64,000 nt of DNA from positions 3,559,001 through 3,623,000 of the forward strand of contig NZ_CP023865.1 in assembly GCF_003711105.1 (NCBI RefSeq), in the 5' to 3' direction. Below are positions 1 through 7,345 of the stretch, one piece after another (position 1 is the stretch's first letter; the number at the start of each line of letters is the position of its first letter). Source of the DNA: Actinoplanes teichomyceticus ATCC 31121. GTDB lineage: Bacteria; Actinomycetota; Actinomycetes; Mycobacteriales; Micromonosporaceae. Both the position numbers and the translations under genes were made by a program. The notes beneath the pieces were generated by a model. That model was not told the DNA's origin. It made no database searches and was given only the letters and a program-made list of their open reading frames with translations.

Positions 1-1
1 G

Positions 2-241
2 CTCCGGGTGGTCCTCGACGGCCGCCCCGGCAGCCTGGCCCGCCTGCTGGAGGCGGTCGCGGCGCACGGCGGCAGCGCGCGCCGGGCCGGCGCGGCGCCC
101 GGACCGGATGCCGCCCTGGCCGTCGATGTGGAGCTACCGGCGGCCGGGGCCGACGCGGCGGCGGCCGCGCTCGCCGCGGCCGGCTGGGCGGTCAGCCGCC
201 CCGGCCTCGCCTCCGCGGCGCGCCGAGGGCCGCACCGCTGA
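2..241 (+). CDS. C-terminal end of an ACT-like domain protein (5' truncated by window edge)
   Basis: The reading frame is open from the first bases and stops at TGA 239-241, so only the last ~79 residues are present. The segment VVLDGRPGSLARLLEAVAAH has the beta-turn-helix look of an ACT regulatory domain, which follows the catalytic part of many prephenate dehydrogenases. Chorismate mutase, hydroxymandelate synthase and hydroxymandelate oxidase lie just downstream, so a prephenate dehydrogenase feeding 4-hydroxyphenylpyruvate would fit. That identity is inferred from context and a short motif. Another ACT-containing enzyme is possible. The last ~15 residues are Arg/Ala-rich and lack domain character. 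Confidence 0.5.
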   Translation, partial: LRVVLDGRPGSLARLLEAVAAHGGSARRAGAAPGPDAALAVDVELPAAGADAAAAALAAAGWAVSRPGLASAARRGPHR

Positions 242-311
242 GCCGTCCCGGACCCGTCCGACTGCTGATCGCCACCGGTTGGACACCGGCGCCCTCCGCG
301 GCGCCGGGACC

Positions 312-495
312 GCGCCGTCCCGGTACGCCGCGCCGGCCACCGGGCGGGCGGGCCGGGGCGCGGTGGCGCCCGGCGGTCCCGGTACGCCGCGCCGGCCACC
401 GGGCGGGCCCCGGCGCGGTGGCGCCCGGCGGTCCCGGTACGCCGCGCCGGCCACCGGGCGGGCCCCGGCGCGGCGGCGCCCGGCGGTCCCGGTAC
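312..495. repeat. GC-rich tandem repeat, period 55 bp, between convergent genes
   Basis: The core GGTCCCGGTACGCCGCGCCG recurs with exact 55-bp spacing at about 375, 430 and (partial) 485. A first, less regular copy lies near 316, 59 bp before the next. The array fills the gap between the ACT-protein stop (241) and the CmlA-like stop (498), and the last copy runs into that stop codon. Units contain self-complementary GGCGCC and GGTACC-like pieces, so transcripts from either side could fold. There are no spacers, so this is not a CRISPR array. Confidence 0.85.
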
Positions 496-497
496 GC

Positions 498-2036
498 CTA
501 CCAGCGCCACTCGCGTCGGTGCAGCAGGCGCTCGGCGGTGATGCCGCGCTCCCGGCACCAGCCGAGGAACTCGTCGATCTGCGTCCGGCGGCCCGGGTCC
601 CGGTGGCCGGCGGCCGCCATGACGTGACGCTGCCAGGGCTGTTCCCCCATGACGTAGACGTAGCCCTCGTCCGCGCCGAGCTCCTGCATGATCGCGGCGG
701 CCTGCCGTGCGTCGCAGCCGGAACGCCCGCGCGTCTGGCCCGCCGGCCGGGCCGGTGGCGCGTTGTCCCGTCGCATACCGAGGAACGCGAGGTCCACCCG
801 GCCGAGCTGCCGGCGCATCAAGCGGTACGCCACCGGATCGACGCCCGAGGAGTCGGCGCCGACGAAGACGCTCGCCCCGGCCAGCTGCACCAGGTACGTC
901 GACTTGGCGCGGACGTCCGGCTCGCCGTGCTCGTCCAGGAACGGCGCGGCGACCACCCGGCCACCGGGGAACGGCACCTCGTCGAAGTCGTCCACCTCGA
1001 TCACCGGGAAGCCCAGCGCCCTGAGACACCGGCCGATCGACGGATCGTGCAGGTTGCCGCGCGAGGACCGGGGAACCACCATCGCGCCGATCCGGGAGCG
1101 TAGTTGCAGCAGCGTCTCCAGCACCACGTGGTCCGGGCGGCCTTGCGTGATGACCGCCAGGTCGATGTGGTCCGGCAGGTCGTCGAAGGTGTACCGGTCA
1201 CCGTGCCGGTTGTCGGCGCTGATGAACGGATCGGTGATCACCGCGGCCTCCGGCGTCTGGAACAGCAGGCAGGCGTGCCCGAAGAAGCGGATCCGGCCAC
1301 CCGCGTCGAGGTGCCGCTCCGGTGCGGTGCCGGGCTCGGTGGTCAGCAGCGCCCGCAGCCGGCCGGCCCGGGTGTCGTCGAGCTCCAGCGCCTCGCGCAG
1401 CCGCGACAACGTGGTGGGCCGCAGCCGGGCCGCGAAGAGTTCGTCCAGGCCGGCGTGCCGGAACGGGACCGCCAGGTCGAGCGCCCCGGGCCGGGGCAGC
1501 CGTGGCGTGCCGAGGATGCCGGGCCGCTCGGCGCCGTCGTCGAGCGACAGCCGTACCGACTGCCGGCGCTCGTCGTAGTACCGGCTGTCGTATGCCAGCG
1601 ATTCGAGGACGCGGATCGCCGGCTGCCGGCCCGGGCCGGACACCGGCTGGACCAGGCCGTGCAGCGCGGCGGGCAGCCCCGGGTGCGGCGGCGTGCGGCC
1701 GTACCGCTGCAGCAGGTCCTCGGCCTCGGTCACGGCGGCCGCGAGCCCGAGCATGTCGGCCCGGTCGCGCTTGATGCCGTCCAGCAGCGCGGCGATCTCC
1801 ATGCCGCCTGTCTCGTCGAGCTCGGCGAGGTGTCCGCCGGTCGGCGCCGGGCCGGCCCCGGCCGCCGCGCGCGCCCGCGGATCGCGCAGGTACGACTCCA
1901 GCAGCGGGACCTGGAAATCGGCGAGGTGCAGGGCCGCCGGGACCGGGGCCACGGTGTGCAACCAGGCGTAGAACCGGTCGACCAGTGGCTCGATGATCGC
2001 GTTGGAGCGGAGCCGGACCGGCTCGTTGACGCCCAT
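498..2036 (-). CDS. CmlA-like metallo-beta-lactamase-fold beta-hydroxylase homologue with altered metal site
   Basis: 512 residues, close to the ~530 of CmlA-type diiron hydroxylases that beta-hydroxylate carrier-bound amino acids in NRPS pathways. ATG at 2034-2036 is chosen because GGGAAGGA precedes it; the frame is open further upstream but without a start context. The second half is the metallo-beta-lactamase fold: ITQGRPDHVVLETLLQLR (about 295-312), PFLDEH (365-370, with E369) and VGADSSG (D395). The family motif HxHxDH reads QxRxDH here: Q298 (codon CAA) and R300 (CGC) replace two metal-binding histidines, while D302, H303, E369 and D395 remain. It may therefore be inactive or have a new role. 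It lies 74 bp downstream of the chorismate mutase, probably in one operon. Confidence 0.85.
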   Translation of the reverse strand: MGVNEPVRLRSNAIIEPLVDRFYAWLHTVAPVPAALHLADFQVPLLESYLRDPRARAAAGAGPAPTGGHLAELDETGGMEIAALLDGIKRDRADMLGLAAAVTEAEDLLQRYGRTPPHPGLPAALHGLVQPVSGPGRQPAIRVLESLAYDSRYYDERRQSVRLSLDDGAERPGILGTPRLPRPGALDLAVPFRHAGLDELFAARLRPTTLSRLREALELDDTRAGRLRALLTTEPGTAPERHLDAGGRIRFFGHACLLFQTPEAAVITDPFISADNRHGDRYTFDDLPDHIDLAVITQGRPDHVVLETLLQLRSRIGAMVVPRSSRGNLHDPSIGRCLRALGFPVIEVDDFDEVPFPGGRVVAAPFLDEHGEPDVRAKSTYLVQLAGASVFVGADSSGVDPVAYRLMRRQLGRVDLAFLGMRRDNAPPARPAGQTRGRSGCDARQAAAIMQELGADEGYVYVMGEQPWQRHVMAAAGHRDPGRRTQIDEFLGWCRERGITAERLLHRREWRW

Positions 2037-2110
2037 GTGGTCCTTCCCTCGGGTGGTCGGCCGTCCGGCGGTTCCCGGCCCGGGCGGCCCGCGGCGGCGC
2101 CGTCGTGGTC

Positions 2111-2398
2111 TCAGAGCCGGCCCCGCCCGGCGCGCAGCACGAGCAGGCCCAGCTGCGTTCCGTCGCTGCCGCCGATGCCGGCCCGGAACCGTCGCAGGAT
2201 CTCGGTCTCCCGGGACAGGACCAGGCGTGTCCCGCCCTCGGCGAGGCGGACCGCGCCGACCTGGCGGGACAGCTCGGCGCGCTCGCGCCACAGCGCGATG
2301 ATCGCCGCGTCGATCTCGTCGATGCGGGCGCGCATCCGCGCGATGGACTCGGCAGGAGGCGTCTGCCGGGGTTCGGTGATCGTCTCTTCCGGGGCCAT
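2111..2398 (-). CDS. AroQ-type chorismate mutase
   Basis: 95 residues, the size of a minimal all-helical AroQ chorismate mutase, which converts chorismate to prephenate in the cytoplasm. Helix 1 carries RMRARIDEIDAAIIALWRER, and later VGAVR, a GGTR turn and REtEILRRF place the conserved Arg/Glu pocket residues. The C-terminus (DGTQLGLLVLRAGRGRL) resembles the small secondary-metabolism chorismate mutases of actinomycetes. GGGAGATCACG precedes the ATG at 2398. In this setting it would pull chorismate toward 4-hydroxyphenylpyruvate, the substrate of the hydroxymandelate synthase encoded 1.3 kb away. Confidence 0.9.
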   Translation of the reverse strand: MAPEETITEPRQTPPAESIARMRARIDEIDAAIIALWRERAELSRQVGAVRLAEGGTRLVLSRETEILRRFRAGIGGSDGTQLGLLVLRAGRGRL

Positions 2399-2620
2399 CG
2401 TGATCTCCCATGACGTGGCGGTGCGGCCTTCGATGGCGATGGATCGGTCGGAGATTAGCAGCGGAATGCGCCGTCCGGCGATTGTCCATCAGAATTGAAT
2501 CCATTGCCGGATGCCTGTCGCAAAGGGCGCGGAAATCGGTTGTCCAACTGTCATGACCGGCGCCGTCGGCGGTTCACTTACGATTGCCGGACTTCCGTAC
2601 CCCGCCGGGGAGTCGCACGC
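2399..2620. promoter_or_regulatory. Divergent promoter region between chorismate mutase and reductase genes
   Basis: This 222-bp stretch separates two divergent start codons. It is visibly less GC-rich than its surroundings, especially 2440-2580, as expected for a regulatory region. No convincing paired -35/-10 or StrR-type palindrome could be picked out by eye. Confidence 0.5.
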
Positions 2621-3448
2621 ATGTCCGGACACGTATTGGCCGCGCACCGTCCGATCGTCGCATTGTCGGCCCGGCGGCTCACCAGGATCGCGCCGAGAAT
2701 GACCAGGCTGGTCGCGGATGGGCCGGGGGTCCGCCGATTCGTGCCGGACGGCTGCACCGACGCCTTCGTCCGCGTCGTCTTCCCCCGGCCCGGCGTGCGC
2801 TACCCGCCCGGCCTGGACCCGCGCCGGATCCGCGCCGAGCTGCCCCGCGCGGACTGGCCCCGCACCCGCACCTACACCGTGCGGCGCCTCGACCCGGTGG
2901 CCGCCGAACTGACCATCGACTTCGTCGACCACGGCCCGGCCGGGCTCGCCCCGCCGTGGCTGGCCGCGCTGCGGCCCGGCGACCCGGTCCTGGTCCAGGA
3001 CGCCGGCGGCCGGTACCGGCCGGACCCGCGGGCCGGCTGGCACCTGCTGGCCGGCGACGAGACGGCGCTGCCGGCCATCGCCGTGACGCTGGCCGCCCTG
3101 GCGCCGCGGGCCCGGGCGGTGGCCCTGGTGGAGGTGGACACCGCCGCCGACGAGCTGCCGCTGTGCAGCGCCGCCGATGTCGACCTGCGCTGGGTGCACC
3201 GGTGCCGGGGCGGCGATCTGGTCGAGGCGGTGCGCGATCTGCGGTTCGCGCCCGGCGCGGTCCAGGCGTTCGTGCACGGCGAGGGCGGGGCCGTCCAGCA
3301 CCTGCGCCGCCACCTGCTGCGGGACCGCGCGGTGGCGCCGCGGCTGCTGTCGGCCTCCGGGTACTGGCGCCGCGGGTTGGACGACGAGCAGTGGCGCGCG
3401 CGCAAGGCCGCGATGGCGTCGCCGGTCCCCGCCGCGGGCGGCCGGTGA
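2621..3448 (+). CDS. Siderophore-interacting-protein (SIP) family FAD reductase
   Basis: 275 residues, typical of the SIP/ViuB family, FAD-dependent NAD(P)H reductases that release iron from ferric siderophores or act as redox partners. RTYTVRR near residue 85 is the FAD-binding signature, followed by the acidic linker and PGDPVLVQ. LLAGDETALPAI marks the start of the NAD-binding half, and GEGG plus GYWRRG near the C-terminus match the family's closing motif. ATG 2621 is used because GGGGAG lies 8 bases upstream; the open frame extends further 5' without family similarity. Within this cluster it could supply electrons to an oxygenase or handle iron; which one is not visible. Confidence 0.85.
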   Translation: MSGHVLAAHRPIVALSARRLTRIAPRMTRLVADGPGVRRFVPDGCTDAFVRVVFPRPGVRYPPGLDPRRIRAELPRADWPRTRTYTVRRLDPVAAELTIDFVDHGPAGLAPPWLAALRPGDPVLVQDAGGRYRPDPRAGWHLLAGDETALPAIAVTLAALAPRARAVALVEVDTAADELPLCSAADVDLRWVHRCRGGDLVEAVRDLRFAPGAVQAFVHGEGGAVQHLRRHLLRDRAVAPRLLSASGYWRRGLDDEQWRARKAAMASPVPAAGGR

Positions 3449-3702
3449 GCGCGCCGTCGTGGCCGGTTCTCGGTTGGACGCCCGTTGTCGGGGATCGACG
3501 CCCGTGCCACCCTGATCGGCAGCGAATGCCGTACGGAATTGTCGTCGCCGCCGCCGCGGAATCGATGCCGACCGGGCGCGCGACATCGCGGCCGTGCCGG
3601 GGAATTCCGGCGTACCGACGAGGCGGGGACGACGGGCGCGTAATCGAAAAGAAAGGGCCGCGCTGGCCGCGGGTCTCGTCGAGTTCCAGGAGGAGAAGAC
3701 CG

Positions 3703-3726
3703 ATGAGTAATCGAGCGGGGGAGTGA
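3703..3726 (+). CDS. Seven-codon leader peptide upstream of hydroxymandelate synthase
   Basis: ATG at 3703 opens a frame encoding MSNRAGE and stops at TGA 3724-3726, five bases before the preferred hydroxymandelate synthase ATG (3729) and overlapping its alternative GTG (3723). A near-perfect ribosome-binding site, AGGAGGAGA at 3688-3696, sits 9 bases before this ATG and is the strongest one in the area. A second G-rich site inside the leader (3716-3722) can serve the downstream gene. Translational coupling is the simplest reading; whether the peptide itself matters is unknown. Confidence 0.45.
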   Translation: MSNRAGE

Positions 3727-3728
3727 CG

Positions 3729-4784
3729 ATGACCGGCCACTTCCAGGACCTGACCGTCGACCACGTACGGATCTACTGCGCGGACCTCGACCCGTTGATC
3801 GCCCAATTCGGCAGCTACGGCCTCGACGTGCGGGCCGAGGGCGTCGGGCCGGGCGCGGAGCACTCGGTCGTTCTCGGGCACGGCGACATCCGGCTGGTGC
3901 TGACCCGGCCCGGCACCGGCGACCACCCCGGCGGGATGTACACCGCGCAGCACGGCTACGGCGTGTCCGACATCGCGCTCGGTACGGCCGACGCGGCCGG
4001 CGCCTTCCACGAGGCGGTCCGGCGCGGGGCACGGCCGATCGCCGCCCCCGAGCGGACCGCCGGCGTGGTCACCGCCTCGGTCGCCGGCTTCGGCGACGTC
4101 ATCCACACCTTCGTCCAGCGCGAGCCGGGAGGACCGTGGTCGCTGCCGGGGCTGAACCCGGTGCACCGGCCCGGCACGCCCGGCATCGGCCTGCGGCTGG
4201 TCGACCACTTCGCGGTGTGCGTCGAGGCCGGCCGGCTCACCGAGGTCGTCGAGCACTACGAGCGGGTGTTCGGCTTCTCGGCCATCTTCACCGAGCGGAT
4301 CGTGGTCGGCGAGCAGGCGATGGACTCCCAGGTCGTGCAGAGCGCCGGCGGGGCCGTGACGCTCACCGTGATCGCGCCGGACACCACCCGCCGGCCGGGG
4401 CAGATCGACACCTTCCTCAAGGACCACGGCGGCCCGGGGGTCCAGCACATCGCGTTCGAGACCGACGACGTGACCCGCTCGGTCGGCGCCATGAGCGACG
4501 CCGGCATCGAGTTCCTCACCACACCGGCCGCCTACTACGAGAGGCTGCGGGACCGGCTGCAGCTCACCCGGCACTCGGTCACCGAGCTGAGCCGGCTCAA
4601 CGTGCTCGCCGACGAGGACCACGACGGCCAGCTCTACCAGATCTTCACCAAGTCCACGCACCCGCGGGGAACGCTGTTCTTCGAGATCATCGAGCGGGTC
4701 GGGGCCCGGACCTTCGGCTCCGGCAACATCAAGGCCCTGTACGAGGCCGTGGAGCTGGACCAGGCCGCGGCAGACGGCCGATGA
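3729..4784 (+). CDS. hmaS: 4-hydroxymandelate synthase
   Basis: 351 residues; converts 4-hydroxyphenylpyruvate to 4-hydroxymandelate with Fe(II) and O2, the first committed step to 4-hydroxyphenylglycine. It has two vicinal-oxygen-chelate halves. The iron ligands are visible as H160 (VDHFAV), H240 (GVQHIAF) and E319 (LFFEIIER), each one residue from the positions I recall for the Amycolatopsis enzyme. The C-terminal ARTFGSGNIKALYEAVE reads as HmaS rather than the longer HPPD. ATG 3729 lies about 6 bases after GGGGGAG; GTG 3723 is the alternative start. Its stop overlaps the next gene's ATG (ATGA). HPPD is the alternative identity but is less likely given the oxidase partner. Confidence 0.93.
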   Translation: MTGHFQDLTVDHVRIYCADLDPLIAQFGSYGLDVRAEGVGPGAEHSVVLGHGDIRLVLTRPGTGDHPGGMYTAQHGYGVSDIALGTADAAGAFHEAVRRGARPIAAPERTAGVVTASVAGFGDVIHTFVQREPGGPWSLPGLNPVHRPGTPGIGLRLVDHFAVCVEAGRLTEVVEHYERVFGFSAIFTERIVVGEQAMDSQVVQSAGGAVTLTVIAPDTTRRPGQIDTFLKDHGGPGVQHIAFETDDVTRSVGAMSDAGIEFLTTPAAYYERLRDRLQLTRHSVTELSRLNVLADEDHDGQLYQIFTKSTHPRGTLFFEIIERVGARTFGSGNIKALYEAVELDQAAADGR

Positions 4785-5875
4785 CCACCGCTGTGCTGCG
4801 GCTGGACACGGTCGACGATTTCCGGCTGCGCGCCGAGGCGACGCTGACCGCCGCGGTCCGTGACTTCGTGGCCGGCGGCAGCGACTCGGAGACCACCCTG
4901 GCGGCCAACCGGGCGGCGCTGGACCGGGTGACGATCGTCCCGCGGGTGCTGACCGGCGGGCCCGACCCGGAACCGGGCGCCACGCTGGCCGGGGCCCGCA
5001 GCGCGCTGCCGCTGGCCGTGGCGCCGATGGCGTACCAGCGGCTGTTGCACCCGGAGGGGGAGCTGGCGACGGCGCGCGCCGCGGCGGCCGCCGGTGTCCC
5101 CTTCGTGGTCAGCACGCTCAGCAGCGTCCCGGTCGGCGAGCTGGCCGCGGCCGGCGGCGAACAGTGGTTCCAGTTGTACTGGCTCAACGACGACCGCGAC
5201 ACGATGAACCTGGTCCACCGGGCCGAGGACGCCGGCTGCCGGGTGCTGATGGTGACCGTGGACGTTCCGGTGATGGGCCGGCGCCTGCGGGACATCCGCA
5301 ACGAGTTCGTGCTGCCCGCCGAGGTGCGGGCGGCGAACGTCGCGTCCGGGGCGATGAGCGCGGCGCACGATCGCGCCGACGCCGGCTCCGCCTTGATCGC
5401 GCACACCAACCGCGCGTTCCATCCGGCGCTCACCTGGGCGCACCTGGAGGCGCTGCGCTCGCGGACCACCCTGCCGATCGTGGTGAAGGGCATCCTGGAC
5501 CCCGCGGACGCCCGCCGCGCGGCCGAGATCGGCGCGACCGGCGTGGTGATCTCCAACCACGGCGGCCGCCAGCTCGACGGCGCGCCGGCCAGCGTCACCA
5601 TGCTGCCCGCCGCCGTCGCGGCCGTCCCGGACACCTGCCAGGTGTTCGTGGACAGCGGCATCCGCAGCGGCACCGACATCCTGCGGGCGCTGGCGCTCGG
5701 CGCGCACGGTGTGCTGATCGGGCGGCCGATGCTGTGGGGGCTGGCGGCGGGTGGCGAGACCGGCGCCGCCGGGGTGCTGGCCGTGCTGGACGCCGAGTTG
5801 CGCGCGGCGATGCGGCTGGCCGGTTGCGCCGACGTCGCGGCGGCCCGGCGGCTGACCGCCACCACCGGGTGCTGA
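4781..5875 (+). CDS. hmo: 4-hydroxymandelate oxidase (FMN alpha-hydroxy acid oxidase)
   Basis: 364 residues of the FMN-dependent alpha-hydroxy-acid dehydrogenase family. It oxidises 4-hydroxymandelate to 4-hydroxyphenylglyoxylate, the keto acid that a transaminase turns into Hpg. Motifs in order: LPLAVAPMAYQRLLHPEGE (substrate/FMN loop), WFQLYW, PIVVKGIL with the FMN-contacting lysine, SNHGGRQLDGAPAS with the catalytic base histidine, and DSGIRSGTDILRALALGA with the phosphate-binding region. It overlaps hmaS by 4 bp, indicating co-translation. No HpgT-type transaminase is in the window, so the pathway must be completed elsewhere, probably left of position 1. Confidence 0.92.
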   Translation: MTTAVLRLDTVDDFRLRAEATLTAAVRDFVAGGSDSETTLAANRAALDRVTIVPRVLTGGPDPEPGATLAGARSALPLAVAPMAYQRLLHPEGELATARAAAAAGVPFVVSTLSSVPVGELAAAGGEQWFQLYWLNDDRDTMNLVHRAEDAGCRVLMVTVDVPVMGRRLRDIRNEFVLPAEVRAANVASGAMSAAHDRADAGSALIAHTNRAFHPALTWAHLEALRSRTTLPIVVKGILDPADARRAAEIGATGVVISNHGGRQLDGAPASVTMLPAAVAAVPDTCQVFVDSGIRSGTDILRALALGAHGVLIGRPMLWGLAAGGETGAAGVLAVLDAELRAAMRLAGCADVAAARRLTATTGC

Positions 5876-5940
5876 TCGGCCGCGACGAGACGCCGACCGG
5901 CCGCGTTGGACGCTGACCGGCCGCGACGAGACGCTGACCG
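5871..5940. repeat. Direct repeat, 29 bp at 41-bp spacing, after the oxidase gene
   Basis: A GCTGATCGGCCGCGACGAGA-type unit begins at 5871 inside the last codons of the oxidase and recurs at 5912 with two mismatches across 29 bases. The repeat therefore duplicates the 3' end of the gene plus its downstream bases. It could be a slippage duplication. Confidence 0.75.
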
Positions 5941-6010
5941 CCTGGTCGCGGCCGGGTGCCCGGCTGCCGGCGGGTCCGTCGGCCGTCCGGAGCGGCGGAG
6001 GGGGAGAGGA

Positions 6011-6763
6011 ATGCCCGTACCTTGGTTCAGCGCGCCGCGCCCGCTCGCGGCCCCACGGTTGCGGCTGGTCTGTTTCCCGTACGCCGGGGGCAACGCCGCC
6101 ACCTACCGCTCCTGGGCCGGACTCCTGCCGCCCGGGGTGGAGCTGGTCGCCGCGCTGCTGCCCGGCCGCGCCGAGCGCCTCGACGAGCCGCCCCTGGTGG
6201 ATCTGGACGTGCTGCTGTCCGAGCTGGTGGCGGCGGCCGGCCCGCTGCTCGGCCCGGTCCCGCTGATCCTGTTCGGACACAGCCTCGGCGCGACCGTCGC
6301 GTACGAGTTCGGCCGCGCCCTGGCCACCGAGCACGGTTGCGTGCCCGCGGCCCTGCTGGTCTCCGGCGCCCCGGCGCCCCCGGTGCGCCGGCGCCGCACC
6401 GGCCGCGGCCTCTCCGACGACGACCTCGAACGGATCCTGGGCAAACGCACCGATCTCCCGGCCGGGTGGCTGACCGCCGAGCTCAAGCCGTTCGTGTTCC
6501 CGGCCCTGCGGGCCGACCTGCAGCTGCTCGACGGCTACCGCTGGCGGCCCGGCCCGCTTCCCGGCGTGCCGGTGGTCGCCTTCGGCGGGGATGCCGATCC
6601 GGACGTGTCCGCCGCCGATCTGCGGGCGTGGCAGCGGTGCACGACCGGCCCGGCCCGCACCCACGTGCTGGCCGGCGACCATTTCTTCATCGCGCACCAA
6701 CCGTTCCGCGAGCTTCTCGCCGCCACGGTGGGCGAGTTCGCCGCCAGCCCGATCGCCCGGTGA
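6011..6763 (+). CDS. Type II thioesterase
   Basis: 250 residues, the usual size for external editing thioesterases that remove stalled acyl groups from NRPS/PKS carrier proteins. FPYAGGNA near residue 22 is the family's N-terminal signature. FGHSLGA holds the nucleophile (S91). GGDADPDV near 195 supplies the acid, and LAGDHFF near 222 carries the catalytic histidine. GGGAGAGGA immediately before ATG 6011 gives a strong ribosome-binding site. It is on the same strand as hmaS-hmo but 135 bp away, across the repeat. It supports the view that a multimodular synthetase lies to the left of the window. Confidence 0.92.
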   Translation: MPVPWFSAPRPLAAPRLRLVCFPYAGGNAATYRSWAGLLPPGVELVAALLPGRAERLDEPPLVDLDVLLSELVAAAGPLLGPVPLILFGHSLGATVAYEFGRALATEHGCVPAALLVSGAPAPPVRRRRTGRGLSDDDLERILGKRTDLPAGWLTAELKPFVFPALRADLQLLDGYRWRPGPLPGVPVVAFGGDADPDVSAADLRAWQRCTTGPARTHVLAGDHFFIAHQPFRELLAATVGEFAASPIAR

Positions 6764-6826
6764 GCCGGCAGCGGGCCGGCTGGCGCGTCCCCGGTCACCT
6801 CCGCCGCCGGCCCCGTGCGACGAGGC

Positions 6827-6859
6827 GGCAGCCGTCCCGCGGATCCCGGGACGGCTGCC
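6827..6859. terminator. Perfect 13-bp stem-loop between convergent genes
   Basis: GGCAGCCGTCCCG (6827-6839) and its exact reverse complement (6847-6859) flank a 7-base loop. The hairpin lies between the thioesterase stop and the stop of the convergent secreted-protein gene, where a bidirectional terminator is expected. There is no U tract, which is common in high-GC actinobacteria. Confidence 0.8.
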
Positions 6860-6871
6860 GGCCGGCGGCTG

Positions 6872-7276
6872 CTAGAGGCAGTTCGTCACGGTGTAGCGGT
6901 TCGTCGGCGTCGACGGGAACCAGTCCGGAGTGATCGCCCAGGCGCCGGCGGTGCCGGGGGTGATGGTCGCGCACCAGCCGACATAGGTGAAGGTGCCGCT
7001 GTTGTTGACGGCGGACGAGGCCGGCGTCACCTTCGCGTTCGTCGTGCCGCAGTTGTTGTAGGTCACGTAGATGGTCGTGCCCGTGCCGTTGGGCTGCTCG
7101 ACGGAGGTCCAGCAGGGCACCGCCGCGGTCGCGGCGCGGAGCTCGACGTGCGAACCGGCATCCGGCTTCTCCGTCGACGGACTGGCGGTCGCCGCTCCGC
7201 CGGTGACGAGTGTGGCGGCGAGTCCCAGCGTGGCCACTGCGGCGCCGACAACCTTGAGGTTCCTCATCTTGGACAT
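6872..7276 (-). CDS. Small secreted protein with four cysteines, unknown function
   Basis: 134 residues from ATG 7276 (ATG 7267 or 7288 also possible). The N-terminus has a short basic start, a hydrophobic stretch VVGAAVATLGLAATLVTGG and an Ala-rich cleavage region ending ATAS, a convincing signal peptide. The mature ~100 residues are rich in Thr, Ser, Asn, Pro and Trp with four spaced cysteines (PCW, NNCG, GWCA, TNC at the end), consistent with two disulfides in an extracellular domain. I do not recognise a family. It is divergent, only 69 bp from an NB-ARC regulator, so the two may share a promoter region. Confidence 0.75.
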   Translation of the reverse strand: MSKMRNLKVVGAAVATLGLAATLVTGGAATASPSTEKPDAGSHVELRAATAAVPCWTSVEQPNGTGTTIYVTYNNCGTTNAKVTPASSAVNNSGTFTYVGWCATITPGTAGAWAITPDWFPSTPTNRYTVTNCL

Positions 7277-7345
7277 GACAATCACCATCGTCGATGCTTC
7301 GATCGCACGGAAGGCACTCCAGCGGTCCTTGGGAGGCACATTCGG

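Noticed and set aside
312-495. Possible CRISPR array from regularly spaced repeats
   Set aside because: The units are contiguous with no variable spacers, the repeat is 55 bp, and no cas genes are present.
6872-7276. RiPP precursor peptide
   Set aside because: It has a Sec-type signal peptide and a 100-residue four-cysteine mature part, and no maturase or lanthipeptide/lasso enzymes are nearby.
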